Origin: G963668605 sp963668605
GTDB lineage: Bacteria; Acidobacteriota; Terriglobia; Bryobacterales; Bryobacteraceae
Reading direction: 5' to 3'
DNA: 64,000 bases
Assembly: GCA_963668605.1 (NCBI GenBank)
Contig: OY764903.1
Location: 5,952,001 to 6,016,000 of the forward strand
Shown piece after piece: positions 20,625 through 28,705 of this stretch; within the stretch, counting starts at the first letter, position 1; each line of letters opens with the position of its first letter. Under the pieces are notes generated by a model. The model worked only from the letters and a program-made list of their open reading frames with translations. It did no database searches and was not told where the DNA came from. Made by a program: the position numbers and the translations under genes.

Positions 20625-21226
20625 TGTTTTGTCCTCCCCTGAGCTTCGTTCTTCGACGCCGGGCTGGCCGTAGCGGCGCTTCCGTTCTGCGCAGGCTGCG
20701 TCTTGCGCAATTCCTCTTCCTGCTGGGTTAATTCCGATAAGCGGTACTTGAGTTCAACGAACAGACGCATGCTCTCGTAGTACTTCATGCCGCGCTCCCA
20801 TGTGCGATGCGCTTTGTCATCCAATGCGCTCCAGATGGCGGCCGGGTTCAGATCCTTGGGCTGAAGCTGACGCACCGGGATATCGACGAAGCGGCCCAGC
20901 ATGGAAAACGAGAGGATCGTCATCGCCATGCCCATGGCGACTCTGGGCTGCAGGATCGGCTCCAGCCAGCGCGTCAAGCGCCGCCGCACGCCTCCCTGCA
21001 GTTTGCCGGTGGGAGCGGCGCCGAACGACAGTCGCGTCAGCAACTCACGCGGCGGTTCGACTTCGGCCACACGCTCGAGAAAAGCGACCGCGGCCGCGGA
21101 ATCGCGCGCCAGTTCCGCGCAACTCGCACAGAGCTCGAGGTGCGTCTCCACCAGGCGTTTCTGGTTGACGTCGAGCGTCCCATCGACATAATCGCAAAGC
21201 AGGCTATCGAGTTCCGCGCAGGTCAT
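20621..21226 (-). CDS. Anti-sigma factor (zinc-finger, zf-HC2 type)
   Basis: A 201-aa membrane protein. The N-terminal zf-HC2-like motif has H29, C33 and C36 (VETHLELCASCAELA) after MTCAELDSLLCDYVDGTL. A single hydrophobic segment lies near residues 95-115 (RVAMGMAMTILSFSMLGRF), and the C-terminus is Gln/Glu-rich and probably periplasmic. The frame is open upstream but that region belongs to the sigma gene. The ATG at 21226 overlaps the sigma stop by 4 nt (ATGA), the standard arrangement for an anti-sigma that binds the co-encoded ECF sigma. Confidence 0.85.
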   Translation of the reverse strand: MTCAELDSLLCDYVDGTLDVNQKRLVETHLELCASCAELARDSAAAVAFLERVAEVEPPRELLTRLSFGAAPTGKLQGGVRRRLTRWLEPILQPRVAMGMAMTILSFSMLGRFVDIPVRQLQPKDLNPAAIWSALDDKAHRTWERGMKYYESMRLFVELKYRLSELTQQEEELRKTQPAQNGSAATASPASKNEAQGRTKQ

Positions 21227-21906
21227 AATGCTACCTTCTGTTTGCGCAGAATGCGCGCCAGTTCGGCGCGTCCGCGGTTTAGCCGCGATTTCACCGTGCC
21301 TTCGGGCACATTCAAGACGTTGGCGATCTCGCGGTAATCCATCTCTTCGAGATCCCGCAAAATTACGGTCTCGCGAAGCTCGGGCGAGAGCTTTTGCAGA
21401 GCCGATTGCAGGATTTCGCTCGCTTCTCTGCCGGCAACCAGCCCGTCTGCCCGCGCGTATCCCGTCGAACGGTCTTCCAAACCCGCCAATTGCTCTTCGA
21501 TCGAATCGCTCGCCCGCTCCAGTCTTGTGCGGCGGTAATTGTCGATCAGTAGGTTGCGAGACAGGCGCGTCAGCCAAACGACGAAAGAGCCTTCCCCGGC
21601 GCGGAACGAGCGCAGCGTCTTGAAGACTCGCAGAAAAACGTCCTGCGTCAGATCTTGCGCTTCACTGTCGCTGCCCGTAAACCGGTAGCAAATCGAGTAA
21701 ACCCGCTTGGTGTAGACTTTGACTAAGTCCTCCCATGCGGATTCCTCGCCGTTCAGACATCGCTCCACCAGGCTGGCTTCGAGATCCAAGATGTTTCCCG
21801 GTACTCTATTGTGGTTCGCCACTCCTGTTCGCAACAGATCCCACGTTGTCCCGGCGGCGCTGGGCCTCGGCGTGGTAACCTGTGCAACTGTGGCGAATGC
21901 TGCCAT
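21223..21906 (-). CDS. ECF-type RNA polymerase sigma factor (RpoE-like)
   Basis: A 227-aa group 4 sigma factor. Region 2 is at about residues 40-110 (AWEDLVKVYTKRVYSICYRF, DLTQDVFLRVFKTL). Region 4 is near the C-terminus (LSPELRETVILRDLEEMDY followed by VPEGTVKSRLNRGRAELA). The start at 21906 has GAGG 6 nt upstream; an ATG at 21987 also exists but lacks a ribosome-binding site and would add 27 atypical residues. The operon order sigma, anti-sigma, B-box protein, small LiaF-like, LiaF-DUF4097 suggests the sigma controls envelope functions. Confidence 0.9.
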   Translation of the reverse strand: MAAFATVAQVTTPRPSAAGTTWDLLRTGVANHNRVPGNILDLEASLVERCLNGEESAWEDLVKVYTKRVYSICYRFTGSDSEAQDLTQDVFLRVFKTLRSFRAGEGSFVVWLTRLSRNLLIDNYRRTRLERASDSIEEQLAGLEDRSTGYARADGLVAGREASEILQSALQKLSPELRETVILRDLEEMDYREIANVLNVPEGTVKSRLNRGRAELARILRKQKVAL

Positions 21907-22199
21907 GCTTGTCCTCGTTTGCGAAAGCGCCTTTGCCTGCCAGCCGGGCGGGCCCGGCAGAAGCTTGCGAATTTCGCTTCCGATCATAGAAACGAGGATT
22001 TATCATAGGAAGTTCAAACAATCGCAATCGGGATTCTGTTTGCAGGTTTCGATTGCAGATTCCATTCTAGCTGGATTCCGAGCAATCCGCGACGAAATTG
22101 GAGGACCACGGGCTCGTGCCGGATATGGCGTCTCCGGACTCGTACCGGGTAGCCGCCCGCGATTAGAAAGAAGGGCATATCGTTAACAAAAAAAAGCAC

Positions 22200-23228
22200 A
22201 TGGGTGGCGCGCTGCTGGTTGCCGCCCTGCTTGCCGTGATTGTCGCACTGGCTTATCGTTTTCAGCGCTCCGGCTTCGATTGGGAACAGTTCTATTCGAC
22301 TCTCGTGCATGTCAATCTCGGATGGCTCGCCGCTTCGGCTGCACTTTCGCTGAGTACCTATTTCGGCCGTGCGCTCCGCTGGGAAGTTATGATTCGGCCG
22401 CTGCAACCGAACGCCAGCCTGTGGAGGCTCTTCGTGGCGACTGCGATCGGCTTCACAGCCATCGTCATCTTCGGGCGGCCAGGTGAGTTGGTGCGCCCCT
22501 ATCTGATTGCTTTGAAGGAGAAAGTCCCGTTTACCTCGCAGCTCGCCGCCTGGGTTCTCGAACGCATTTACGACCTGTTGGTTGTCCTGCTTCTGTTCGG
22601 CTTTGCCCTCACGCGGCTGCACAGTTCAGAAGCCAGAGTCGGCCCCACCGTCAAGATGATTCTCGGGACGGGCGGTTATTTCGTGGCAGTCCTATGCACC
22701 ATCTGTCTGGTGATTCTGTTCGGCTTGCGCTTCTTTTCCGACACTATGCGCAACCGGATTGTGGCTGGGCTCCAGGTTCTGCCCGAGAAGCCTCGCCAGA
22801 TGGCCGAACAGGTGGTCACGGCGTTCGTCAGCGGCATGGGATCGACCCGCGATAGCTCGTTTGTTTTCAAGCTGATCGCCTATACGTTGTTGGAGTGGTT
22901 GATCATTGTGGGTTGCTTCTATTGCATGTTCCACGGCTTTGTCGCTACTGCGCACCTGGGCGTCATCGAGGTTATTATTTTTGTCGGATTTGTGGCCTTT
23001 GGCAGTGTCATCCAGATTCCAGGAATCGGCGGAGGCATGCAGGTGGCGGCCGTGCTTGTGCTGACCGAGATCTTCGGAGTCTCGCTCGAAGCCGCAGGCG
23101 GCGTGGCCATTCTGATCTGGCTGGTGTCGTTTGTCGTGATCGTGCCAATCGGTCTTGGACTGGCCTTCCATGAGGGGATTAATTGGCGTAAATTGAAAGA
23201 GATAGAAGAGAAGGCGGCGTGCCTATGA
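22200..23228 (+). CDS. Lysylphosphatidylglycerol synthase TM-like / UPF0104 flippase-type membrane protein
   Basis: A 342-aa integral membrane protein with about eight helices, of the family found in the flippase domain of MprF. It carries ALRWEVMIRPLQPNASLWRLF and the conserved GRPGELVRPYLIAL, then LLLFGFALTRL. The MprF synthase domain is absent, so it is more likely a lipid or glycolipid flippase than an aminoacyl-PG synthase. The ATG at 22200 has no good ribosome-binding site (AGAAGG is 25 nt upstream), so the true start may be a little earlier in the same frame, which closes at a TAG at 22164. It overlaps nrdR by 4 nt. Confidence 0.82.
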   Translation: MGGALLVAALLAVIVALAYRFQRSGFDWEQFYSTLVHVNLGWLAASAALSLSTYFGRALRWEVMIRPLQPNASLWRLFVATAIGFTAIVIFGRPGELVRPYLIALKEKVPFTSQLAAWVLERIYDLLVVLLLFGFALTRLHSSEARVGPTVKMILGTGGYFVAVLCTICLVILFGLRFFSDTMRNRIVAGLQVLPEKPRQMAEQVVTAFVSGMGSTRDSSFVFKLIAYTLLEWLIIVGCFYCMFHGFVATAHLGVIEVIIFVGFVAFGSVIQIPGIGGGMQVAAVLVLTEIFGVSLEAAGGVAILIWLVSFVVIVPIGLGLAFHEGINWRKLKEIEEKAACL

Positions 23229-23686
23229 CGTGTCCGTTTTGTGGTTACAAGCAGGACCGTGTGATCGATTCGAGAGAGAGCAAAGAGGGCGACGCGATCC
23301 GCCGTCGGAGGCAGTGCCTGGAGTGCGAGCGCCGATTTACTACATATGAAAGAATTGATGAAATTCCTTACATGGTCATCAAGAAGGATGGCCGCCGGGA
23401 GAAATTCGACCGTCAGAAGGTCTTAAGCGGCTTACTGAAAGCCTGCGAAAAACGGCCTGTCCCGATGGCACGCTTGGCGGATATCGTCAATGAGGTGGAA
23501 GCACGTCTTGCGGAAACAGCAGATCGCGAACTTTCTACTACGAAAATAGGTGAAATGTTGATGGTAAAGCTTAGTGCGCTGGACAAGATCGCATACGTTC
23601 GTTTTGCGTCTGTCTACCGGGATTTCCAGGACGTCGAGGCGTTTCTTGCCGAGCTGAAGACCCTGATGTCGCACAAGCGCAGTTAA
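23225..23686 (+). CDS. nrdR: Transcriptional repressor NrdR
   Basis: A 153-aa regulator that represses ribonucleotide reductase genes in response to ATP/dATP. The N-terminal zinc ribbon is MTCPFCGYKQDRVIDSRES with the second pair CLEC, then FTTYERI, followed by an ATP-cone domain (VIKKDGRREKFDRQKV). I chose the ATG at 23225 over the GTG at 23219 because NrdR proteins normally start Met-x-Cys-Pro. No nrd gene lies in the window. The preceding membrane protein overlaps it by 4 nt. Confidence 0.96.
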   Translation: MTCPFCGYKQDRVIDSRESKEGDAIRRRRQCLECERRFTTYERIDEIPYMVIKKDGRREKFDRQKVLSGLLKACEKRPVPMARLADIVNEVEARLAETADRELSTTKIGEMLMVKLSALDKIAYVRFASVYRDFQDVEAFLAELKTLMSHKRS

Positions 23687-23924
23687 ATCAGTAGCTTGCT
23701 GGCCGGGACAATAAATAGTGTAACCAAACTAGTTAAGAAACATCTCTATAATCAGAGCTTAACAAGCGCTCGCCGCGATGCTATACTTAGACTGGCAATT
23801 CATTCGCCGCTTTTCGTGCGCACATCGTTTCTCATGCGAACATCTCGGACGGCGCGGCATTGACTAAAGTTCCCAGGCACCCCTCGCAGAGTTTTTCACA
23901 TAGACGGGGGGAGGTGAGTCGATA
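23687..23924. other. Intergenic region upstream of rpoD
   Basis: 238 bp between nrdR and rpoD, more AT-rich than its surroundings. It holds a TATAAT at 23747-23752 but no matching -35 at the right distance. It probably contains the rpoD promoter, which I cannot place with confidence. No RNA gene is visible. Confidence 0.4.
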
Positions 23925-25454
23925 GTGGACCAATTCGAAGATCAATATACAGACAGTCACGAACCGCTTGGGCTACCGTTTGACGAGGAGCCCAGTTTTT
24001 TCCATCCCGAAGAGATACATGAGGGAGACGAGTTCCCGGCTGCTCCGCAGGTGGAGGAGTCGATTTACACGGACGATCCGGTCCGAGTGTATCTTCGGGA
24101 GATGGGGTCCGTCCCGCTTCTGACCCGTGAGGGCGAAGTCAATCTTGCGCGACGCATGGAGCGCGGCAAGTTGCGGATGCAGAAGTCGATTTCCCGATCC
24201 GCCGTAGTGCAGTTGATTGTGGTGGAAGCCACCGAGCAAATCAAGCAGAACGACGAGGAATTGGACAACCTGGTCGACCTCGGCGATGTCGAGGAAGGCA
24301 GCACGGCCGACACAAAGCGCCGCAACGAGGTGCGCCAGCAGTTTATCGATTTTCTGGCCCTGCACAAGAAGCTTCATCAGTTGACCGAGAAGATGAATAC
24401 TTCCACGGCGCTGGCGAAAAAAGCCAAACGCCGCCAAGCCATGAAAGTGGCCCGTTGCAGAGTGGAGATCTCGCGCGATCTGCGCCGCATTCCGTTCCTG
24501 AGCTTGAAGTGGAAGCAATTTGCGAAAGAGATTGAGCGGGCGGTGGAGGAGTTGGCCCACCTGGACGCCGAGTGCCGCAAATTGGAAGAGCGTTCCAACC
24601 CCGCGATGGTGAACCGGCTGCGCGAACTCAAACGCGAAGTTAAGAAACGCGAGCAGCTCGCCGGCGCGCCGGTTGCCGACCTCAAGCACACTCTGAACGT
24701 GATCCGCCTGGGCGAACAGGAAGCCGAGCGGGCCAAGAAGGACCTGGTGGAGGCAAATCTCCGCCTGGTGGTCTCCGTCGCCAAGAAGTACGTGAATCGC
24801 GGGCTGCACCTTCTGGACCTGATCCAGGAAGGTAATATCGGCCTGATGCGCGCGGCCGACAAGTTTGAATACCGCCGCGGCTACAAGTTCTCGACCTACG
24901 CCACGTGGTGGATTCGCCAGGCGATTACGCGAGCGATCGCGGACCAGTCGCGCACCATCCGCATTCCCGTGCACATGAACGAGAGCATGAATAAGTTCCT
25001 GCGCGCCACTCGCGAGTTGGAGAAGGAACTTGGGCGCGCTCCGACGAACGAAGAGATCAGCCGGCGCATGGACATTCCTGTGGAGAAGGTTCAGAAGCTG
25101 AAGACGATCTCGCGCGATCCAGTCTCTCTGGAGACGCCAGTGGGCCGCGATGGCGAATCTGCGCTCGGCGATCTGATCGAAGACCGCTGGGTCGGCTCTC
25201 CCGTGGATGCGGTGATCGACTCGAACGTCCGCGACGAGACCGCGAATATTCTCAAGACGCTCTCTCCGAAGGAGGAGAAGGTGATCCGATTGCGCTTCGG
25301 CATCGGCTGCGAGCGCGAGCACACTCTCGAAGAGATCGGCCAGGAGTTCGACGTGACCCGCGAGCGTATCCGGCAGATCGAAGCTAAAGCGCTGCGGCAA
25401 CTCCGTTCGCCGGAGCGTGCGCGCCACCTGCGCGCGCTGCTCGCCGCGCGTTAA
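23925..25454 (+). CDS. rpoD: RNA polymerase primary sigma factor (sigma-70)
   Basis: A 509-aa group 1 sigma factor. After an acidic N-terminus comes region 1.2 (DPVRVYLREMGSVPLLTREGE), then a charged non-conserved region. Region 2 has LRLVVSVAKKYVNRGLHLLD and YKFSTYATWWIRQAI, region 3 TIRIPVHMNESMNK, and region 4 LSPKEEKVIRLRFGI followed by the DNA-binding TLEEIGQEFDVTRERIRQIE. The start is GTG at 23925 with GGGGGAGG about 14 nt upstream. Compared with E. coli RpoD the inserted region is short. A strong terminator follows. Confidence 0.97.
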   Translation: MDQFEDQYTDSHEPLGLPFDEEPSFFHPEEIHEGDEFPAAPQVEESIYTDDPVRVYLREMGSVPLLTREGEVNLARRMERGKLRMQKSISRSAVVQLIVVEATEQIKQNDEELDNLVDLGDVEEGSTADTKRRNEVRQQFIDFLALHKKLHQLTEKMNTSTALAKKAKRRQAMKVARCRVEISRDLRRIPFLSLKWKQFAKEIERAVEELAHLDAECRKLEERSNPAMVNRLRELKREVKKREQLAGAPVADLKHTLNVIRLGEQEAERAKKDLVEANLRLVVSVAKKYVNRGLHLLDLIQEGNIGLMRAADKFEYRRGYKFSTYATWWIRQAITRAIADQSRTIRIPVHMNESMNKFLRATRELEKELGRAPTNEEISRRMDIPVEKVQKLKTISRDPVSLETPVGRDGESALGDLIEDRWVGSPVDAVIDSNVRDETANILKTLSPKEEKVIRLRFGIGCEREHTLEEIGQEFDVTRERIRQIEAKALRQLRSPERARHLRALLAAR

Positions 25455-25487
25455 GCAACTTTGTAGAGCTCATTCCAGCGAAAAAGT

Positions 25488-25514
25488 GCCGGGCCTCGTG
25501 CCCGGCTTTTTTTT
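25488..25514 (+). terminator. Intrinsic terminator after rpoD
   Basis: Perfect 7-bp stem GCCGGGC / GCCCGGC (25488-25494 and 25500-25506) with a 5-nt loop, followed by eight T residues. This is a textbook rho-independent terminator 33 bp after the rpoD stop. Confidence 0.93.
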
Positions 25515-25557
25515 GCGGGATTCACAGGCTCCTAACCCGCGAGAGGTAAAATGGGGC

Positions 25558-28485
25558 ATGCGAAAACCGTTGGTCCTCGTAGCTGGGATTTGCGTGCTCG
25601 CCGTGAACCTTTTCGCGCAGTCGGAAGTCGGCGGCGCGACGATCAATGGAACGCTGCTCGACCCGACCGCCGCGGCGGTCGTCGGCGCCAAGATTTCGGC
25701 CGTCAACCAGGACACTGGATTTCAGCGCTCCACGCTCACCAGCGCCGCGGGCATCTACAATTTGCTCCGTCTGCCGGTCGGTACTTACGACCTGGTAGTG
25801 GAAGCCAAAGGCTTCCGGCCGCTCAAGCGTGCCGGTCTTGTGCTGGGAGTCGGCGCCGTCGCCACGGTCAACCTTTCCGTTGAGATCGGCCCGTACAACG
25901 ACGTAGTCACGGTCACCGGAGAGGTTCCCGTGGTTGAAACGACGCGCTCTCAAACGAGCACGGTCGTCGATTCAAGGGCGGTCCGCGATCTGCCCGTGAA
26001 TGGCCGCAATTTCCTGGACTTTGCGCAACTCGCGCCGGGCGTCGTAACCGACCCCCGCGGCGGCGATCTCTCCTTCGGCGGACAGCGCGGAACGGCCAAC
26101 AGCCTGCTCGTAGATGGCGGCGACAGCAACAACCTGTTCTTCGGTCAATCGTCGGGCCGGGCCGGCGTGCGCAATCCTTATAGCTTCAGCCAGGACGCGG
26201 TGCAGGAGTTTCAGGTCAATACCAGCGGCTACAATGCGGAAACCGGCCGCGCCGGCGCGGGCGTGATCAACGTGATCACCAAGTCCGGGACGAACGATTT
26301 TCACGGTGGCGGCTTCTGGTTCTATCGCGACAAATCGCTCAACGCGAATACGTTCATCAACAACTCGCGCGGCATCGCCCGCCAGCCTTACCACTTCAAT
26401 CAGTTCGGAGGCAATCTCGGCGGGCCCGTGGTCAAGGACAAGCTGTTCTTCTTCTATAGCTACGACGGCCAAAGGAACACAAATCCGAACCCGGTTTACC
26501 TGCAAACGCTGCCGCCTTCCGATGCCTCTTCGCAGCAGGCGCTACAGGAGATCTCCAAATATCTCGTTCCCTACGTCACGAACCTGAACAACGATATCCA
26601 CCTGATCAAGATGGACTGGAACGTGAACGCCAACCAGCGCCTCAGCGTGCGCTACAACGCGCACCGCTTCAAGGGCAAGAACTATGAGAACGGCGGCATC
26701 ACCAGCGCCGGCGAACACACCGGCAATAGCAACATCAGCACCGACAACCTGGCCGGCACTTTCAACCGCACCTTCGGGACGGCCACCGTCTGGGACGCCC
26801 GCGTTGTTTATCTGCGCGACAACGAACCCGGCGAAGCGAACGCCACCGCGCCGGAAGTGCAGATCCGCCAGAACGGCGTCACACAAATCCAGTTCGGCCG
26901 CAACAACTTCAGCCCACGCTACACGAACAGCAAGCGCTACCAGACGATTCAGAGCGTCTCGACGGTGCGCGGCCGCCATACGTTCAAGGCCGGCGCCGAC
27001 CTCAACTTCGAGCGCATCGACAACTTCTTTCCCGGTAATTTCAGCGGATCTTACCAGTTCAACAGCTACTCCGATTTTGCCTTGCGGCGGCCGTTCAGCT
27101 TCACGCAGGCCTTCGCCGGCGCTGGCACGAACGGAGCGCTGACGCAGCCCAACATCGATGAGTTTGCGTTTTTTCTGCAGGACACCTGGCGCACGTCAGA
27201 GTGGCTGACCGTGAATTATGGCGTTCGCTATGACCTGATGAAATCCAGGAACCCACTAGTCAGAAATCCGGACCCGGGGCTGGCCGCACAGAATCTCGAC
27301 ACGTCGCGCATGAACCTCGATACGAATAACCTCGCGTTGCGTGTAGGCTTGGCCTATAAGCTTACCGAGTCGGGCCGCACCGTGATTCGCGGTGGTTATG
27401 GCGTTTACTACGCTCGCACCCCCGCAATCATGACTGGCACCGCGACTTCGCAAAATGGCATCCAGGTGCAGACCTATCAGTTGCGTGACAACTTTCCGGT
27501 CTACCCGAACGTCCTCTCCGCGCCGCCCGCGCTGAACCGCACGCCCGACATTTACGTCTTTGCGCCCGATTACGTGCAGCCCCAGACGCACCAGCTCAGC
27601 ATGAACGTCGAGACCGAGTTGAGCAGGAACTACTCTGTTACGGTCGGGTACCTAGGTGTACGTGGCATCCATCTCTCGCGTACACGCGACATCAACCTAA
27701 CGCCCTCCGAGCGCCTGACCGGCATGATCGCCGGTGGCGGTCCGGTTGAGTTTTACCGGCACGCCGGGCGCATTAATCCCAACTTCGGCCGCATCAGCCT
27801 GTTCGACAGTGGCGCCGACTCGGTCTACCACGGCGCCTTCCTGCAACTGACCAAACGCTTCTCGCACAACTTCCAGGTGCAGGCGTCCTACACGTTTTCC
27901 AAGGTGCTCGATACCGTGCCGGACGCAACCTCTGTCGTGCCCGGCGGCGGCGACGATGCCAAGGTGGCGCAGGATACCTTGCTGCCGAATCTCGACCGCG
28001 CGCCCGGCGATGCGGATGTGCGCCACCGCTTCACAGCAGCCGGCGTCTGGGACATCAACTTCGCGAAGTCCATGCAGAACCCCGTGCTGCGCGCGCTGTT
28101 GCGCGACTACCAACTCTCGTCGATCATGAACTTCCGTTCCGGCCGCTACTTTTCGAGCACCACGGGCGGCGACCCGAACAACGACGGCAACGCGCGCTCT
28201 GACCGCTCGCCCCTGGTAGGCCGAAATACCATCGTCGGCCCCGGTTTCGGCGGCATCGATGTGCGCCTTTCCCGCGACATTCGCTTGTTCCGCGAACGCT
28301 TCAGCGTCAAGCTGATCGGCGAGGCGTTCAACCTTTTCAACCGCGCCAATTTCAGCACATTCAATCAGGGCCAGTATAATTACGCCGCCACTACGCGCAC
28401 GTTCACTCCCACGACGAACTATCTGGTGATGACGAACACCTACGATCCACGAATCCTGCAATTGGCGCTGAAAATAACATTTTAG
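25558..28485 (+). CDS. Oar-type TonB-dependent receptor with carboxypeptidase-regulatory-like domain (1)
   Basis: A 975-aa outer-membrane protein. The signal peptide MRKPLVLVAGICVLAVNLFAQ is followed by an Ig-like carboxypeptidase regulatory domain (INGTLLDPTAAAVVGAKIS.. IYNLLRLPVGTYDLVVEAKGF). Then comes a plug-like region (VVDSRAVRDLPVNGRNFLDFAQLAPGV) and a long beta-barrel. The barrel ends ILQLALKITF with terminal Phe. Acidobacteriota carry many such receptors, thought to import complex substrates. I see no TonB-box, and the substrate is unknown. The frame is open upstream but the signal peptide fixes the start at 25558. It stands alone between the rpoD terminator and nifJ. Confidence 0.9.
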   Translation: MRKPLVLVAGICVLAVNLFAQSEVGGATINGTLLDPTAAAVVGAKISAVNQDTGFQRSTLTSAAGIYNLLRLPVGTYDLVVEAKGFRPLKRAGLVLGVGAVATVNLSVEIGPYNDVVTVTGEVPVVETTRSQTSTVVDSRAVRDLPVNGRNFLDFAQLAPGVVTDPRGGDLSFGGQRGTANSLLVDGGDSNNLFFGQSSGRAGVRNPYSFSQDAVQEFQVNTSGYNAETGRAGAGVINVITKSGTNDFHGGGFWFYRDKSLNANTFINNSRGIARQPYHFNQFGGNLGGPVVKDKLFFFYSYDGQRNTNPNPVYLQTLPPSDASSQQALQEISKYLVPYVTNLNNDIHLIKMDWNVNANQRLSVRYNAHRFKGKNYENGGITSAGEHTGNSNISTDNLAGTFNRTFGTATVWDARVVYLRDNEPGEANATAPEVQIRQNGVTQIQFGRNNFSPRYTNSKRYQTIQSVSTVRGRHTFKAGADLNFERIDNFFPGNFSGSYQFNSYSDFALRRPFSFTQAFAGAGTNGALTQPNIDEFAFFLQDTWRTSEWLTVNYGVRYDLMKSRNPLVRNPDPGLAAQNLDTSRMNLDTNNLALRVGLAYKLTESGRTVIRGGYGVYYARTPAIMTGTATSQNGIQVQTYQLRDNFPVYPNVLSAPPALNRTPDIYVFAPDYVQPQTHQLSMNVETELSRNYSVTVGYLGVRGIHLSRTRDINLTPSERLTGMIAGGGPVEFYRHAGRINPNFGRISLFDSGADSVYHGAFLQLTKRFSHNFQVQASYTFSKVLDTVPDATSVVPGGGDDAKVAQDTLLPNLDRAPGDADVRHRFTAAGVWDINFAKSMQNPVLRALLRDYQLSSIMNFRSGRYFSSTTGGDPNNDGNARSDRSPLVGRNTIVGPGFGGIDVRLSRDIRLFRERFSVKLIGEAFNLFNRANFSTFNQGQYNYAATTRTFTPTTNYLVMTNTYDPRILQLALKITF

Positions 28486-28490
28486 TTTGC

Positions 28491-28510
28491 GGTGGGGTAT
28501 CTGCCCCACC
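28491..28510 (+). terminator. Hairpin after the first Oar-type receptor
   Basis: 7-bp stem GGTGGGG / CCCCACC with a 6-nt loop, six bases after the stop codon. There is no T-tract, so it may be an mRNA 3' stabiliser or a weak terminator. Confidence 0.5.
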
Positions 28511-28650
28511 CAAGTTGGGGTAATCGGACCAGCATGCTGCGACGTGCGCGAAATCGCGCTACACGTCGACTAAGTGTAGAAAAGCACAGCGTTCCGCGGC
28601 GGCCTTGCACTTTCCATGGCTTACGGCTCCCATGAACCAGTTCCAAGTCC

Positions 28651-28656
28651 TATAAT
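28651..28656 (+). promoter_or_regulatory. Candidate -10 box upstream of nifJ
   Basis: A perfect TATAAT 50 bp upstream of the nifJ ATG in a 220-bp intergenic region (28486-28705). No convincing -35 is present at 16-18 bp, so it may need an activator or be chance. Nothing else of note is seen in this interval besides the hairpin at 28491. Confidence 0.35.
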
Positions 28657-28705
28657 GATAGATTGCGGTCCTGTGGTCCCCAAAATGCTAGATATAGAGG
28701 TACTG

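Noticed and set aside
23973..25427. 484-codon minus-strand frame opposite rpoD
   Set aside because: Shadow of rpoD; no start signal and no family features.
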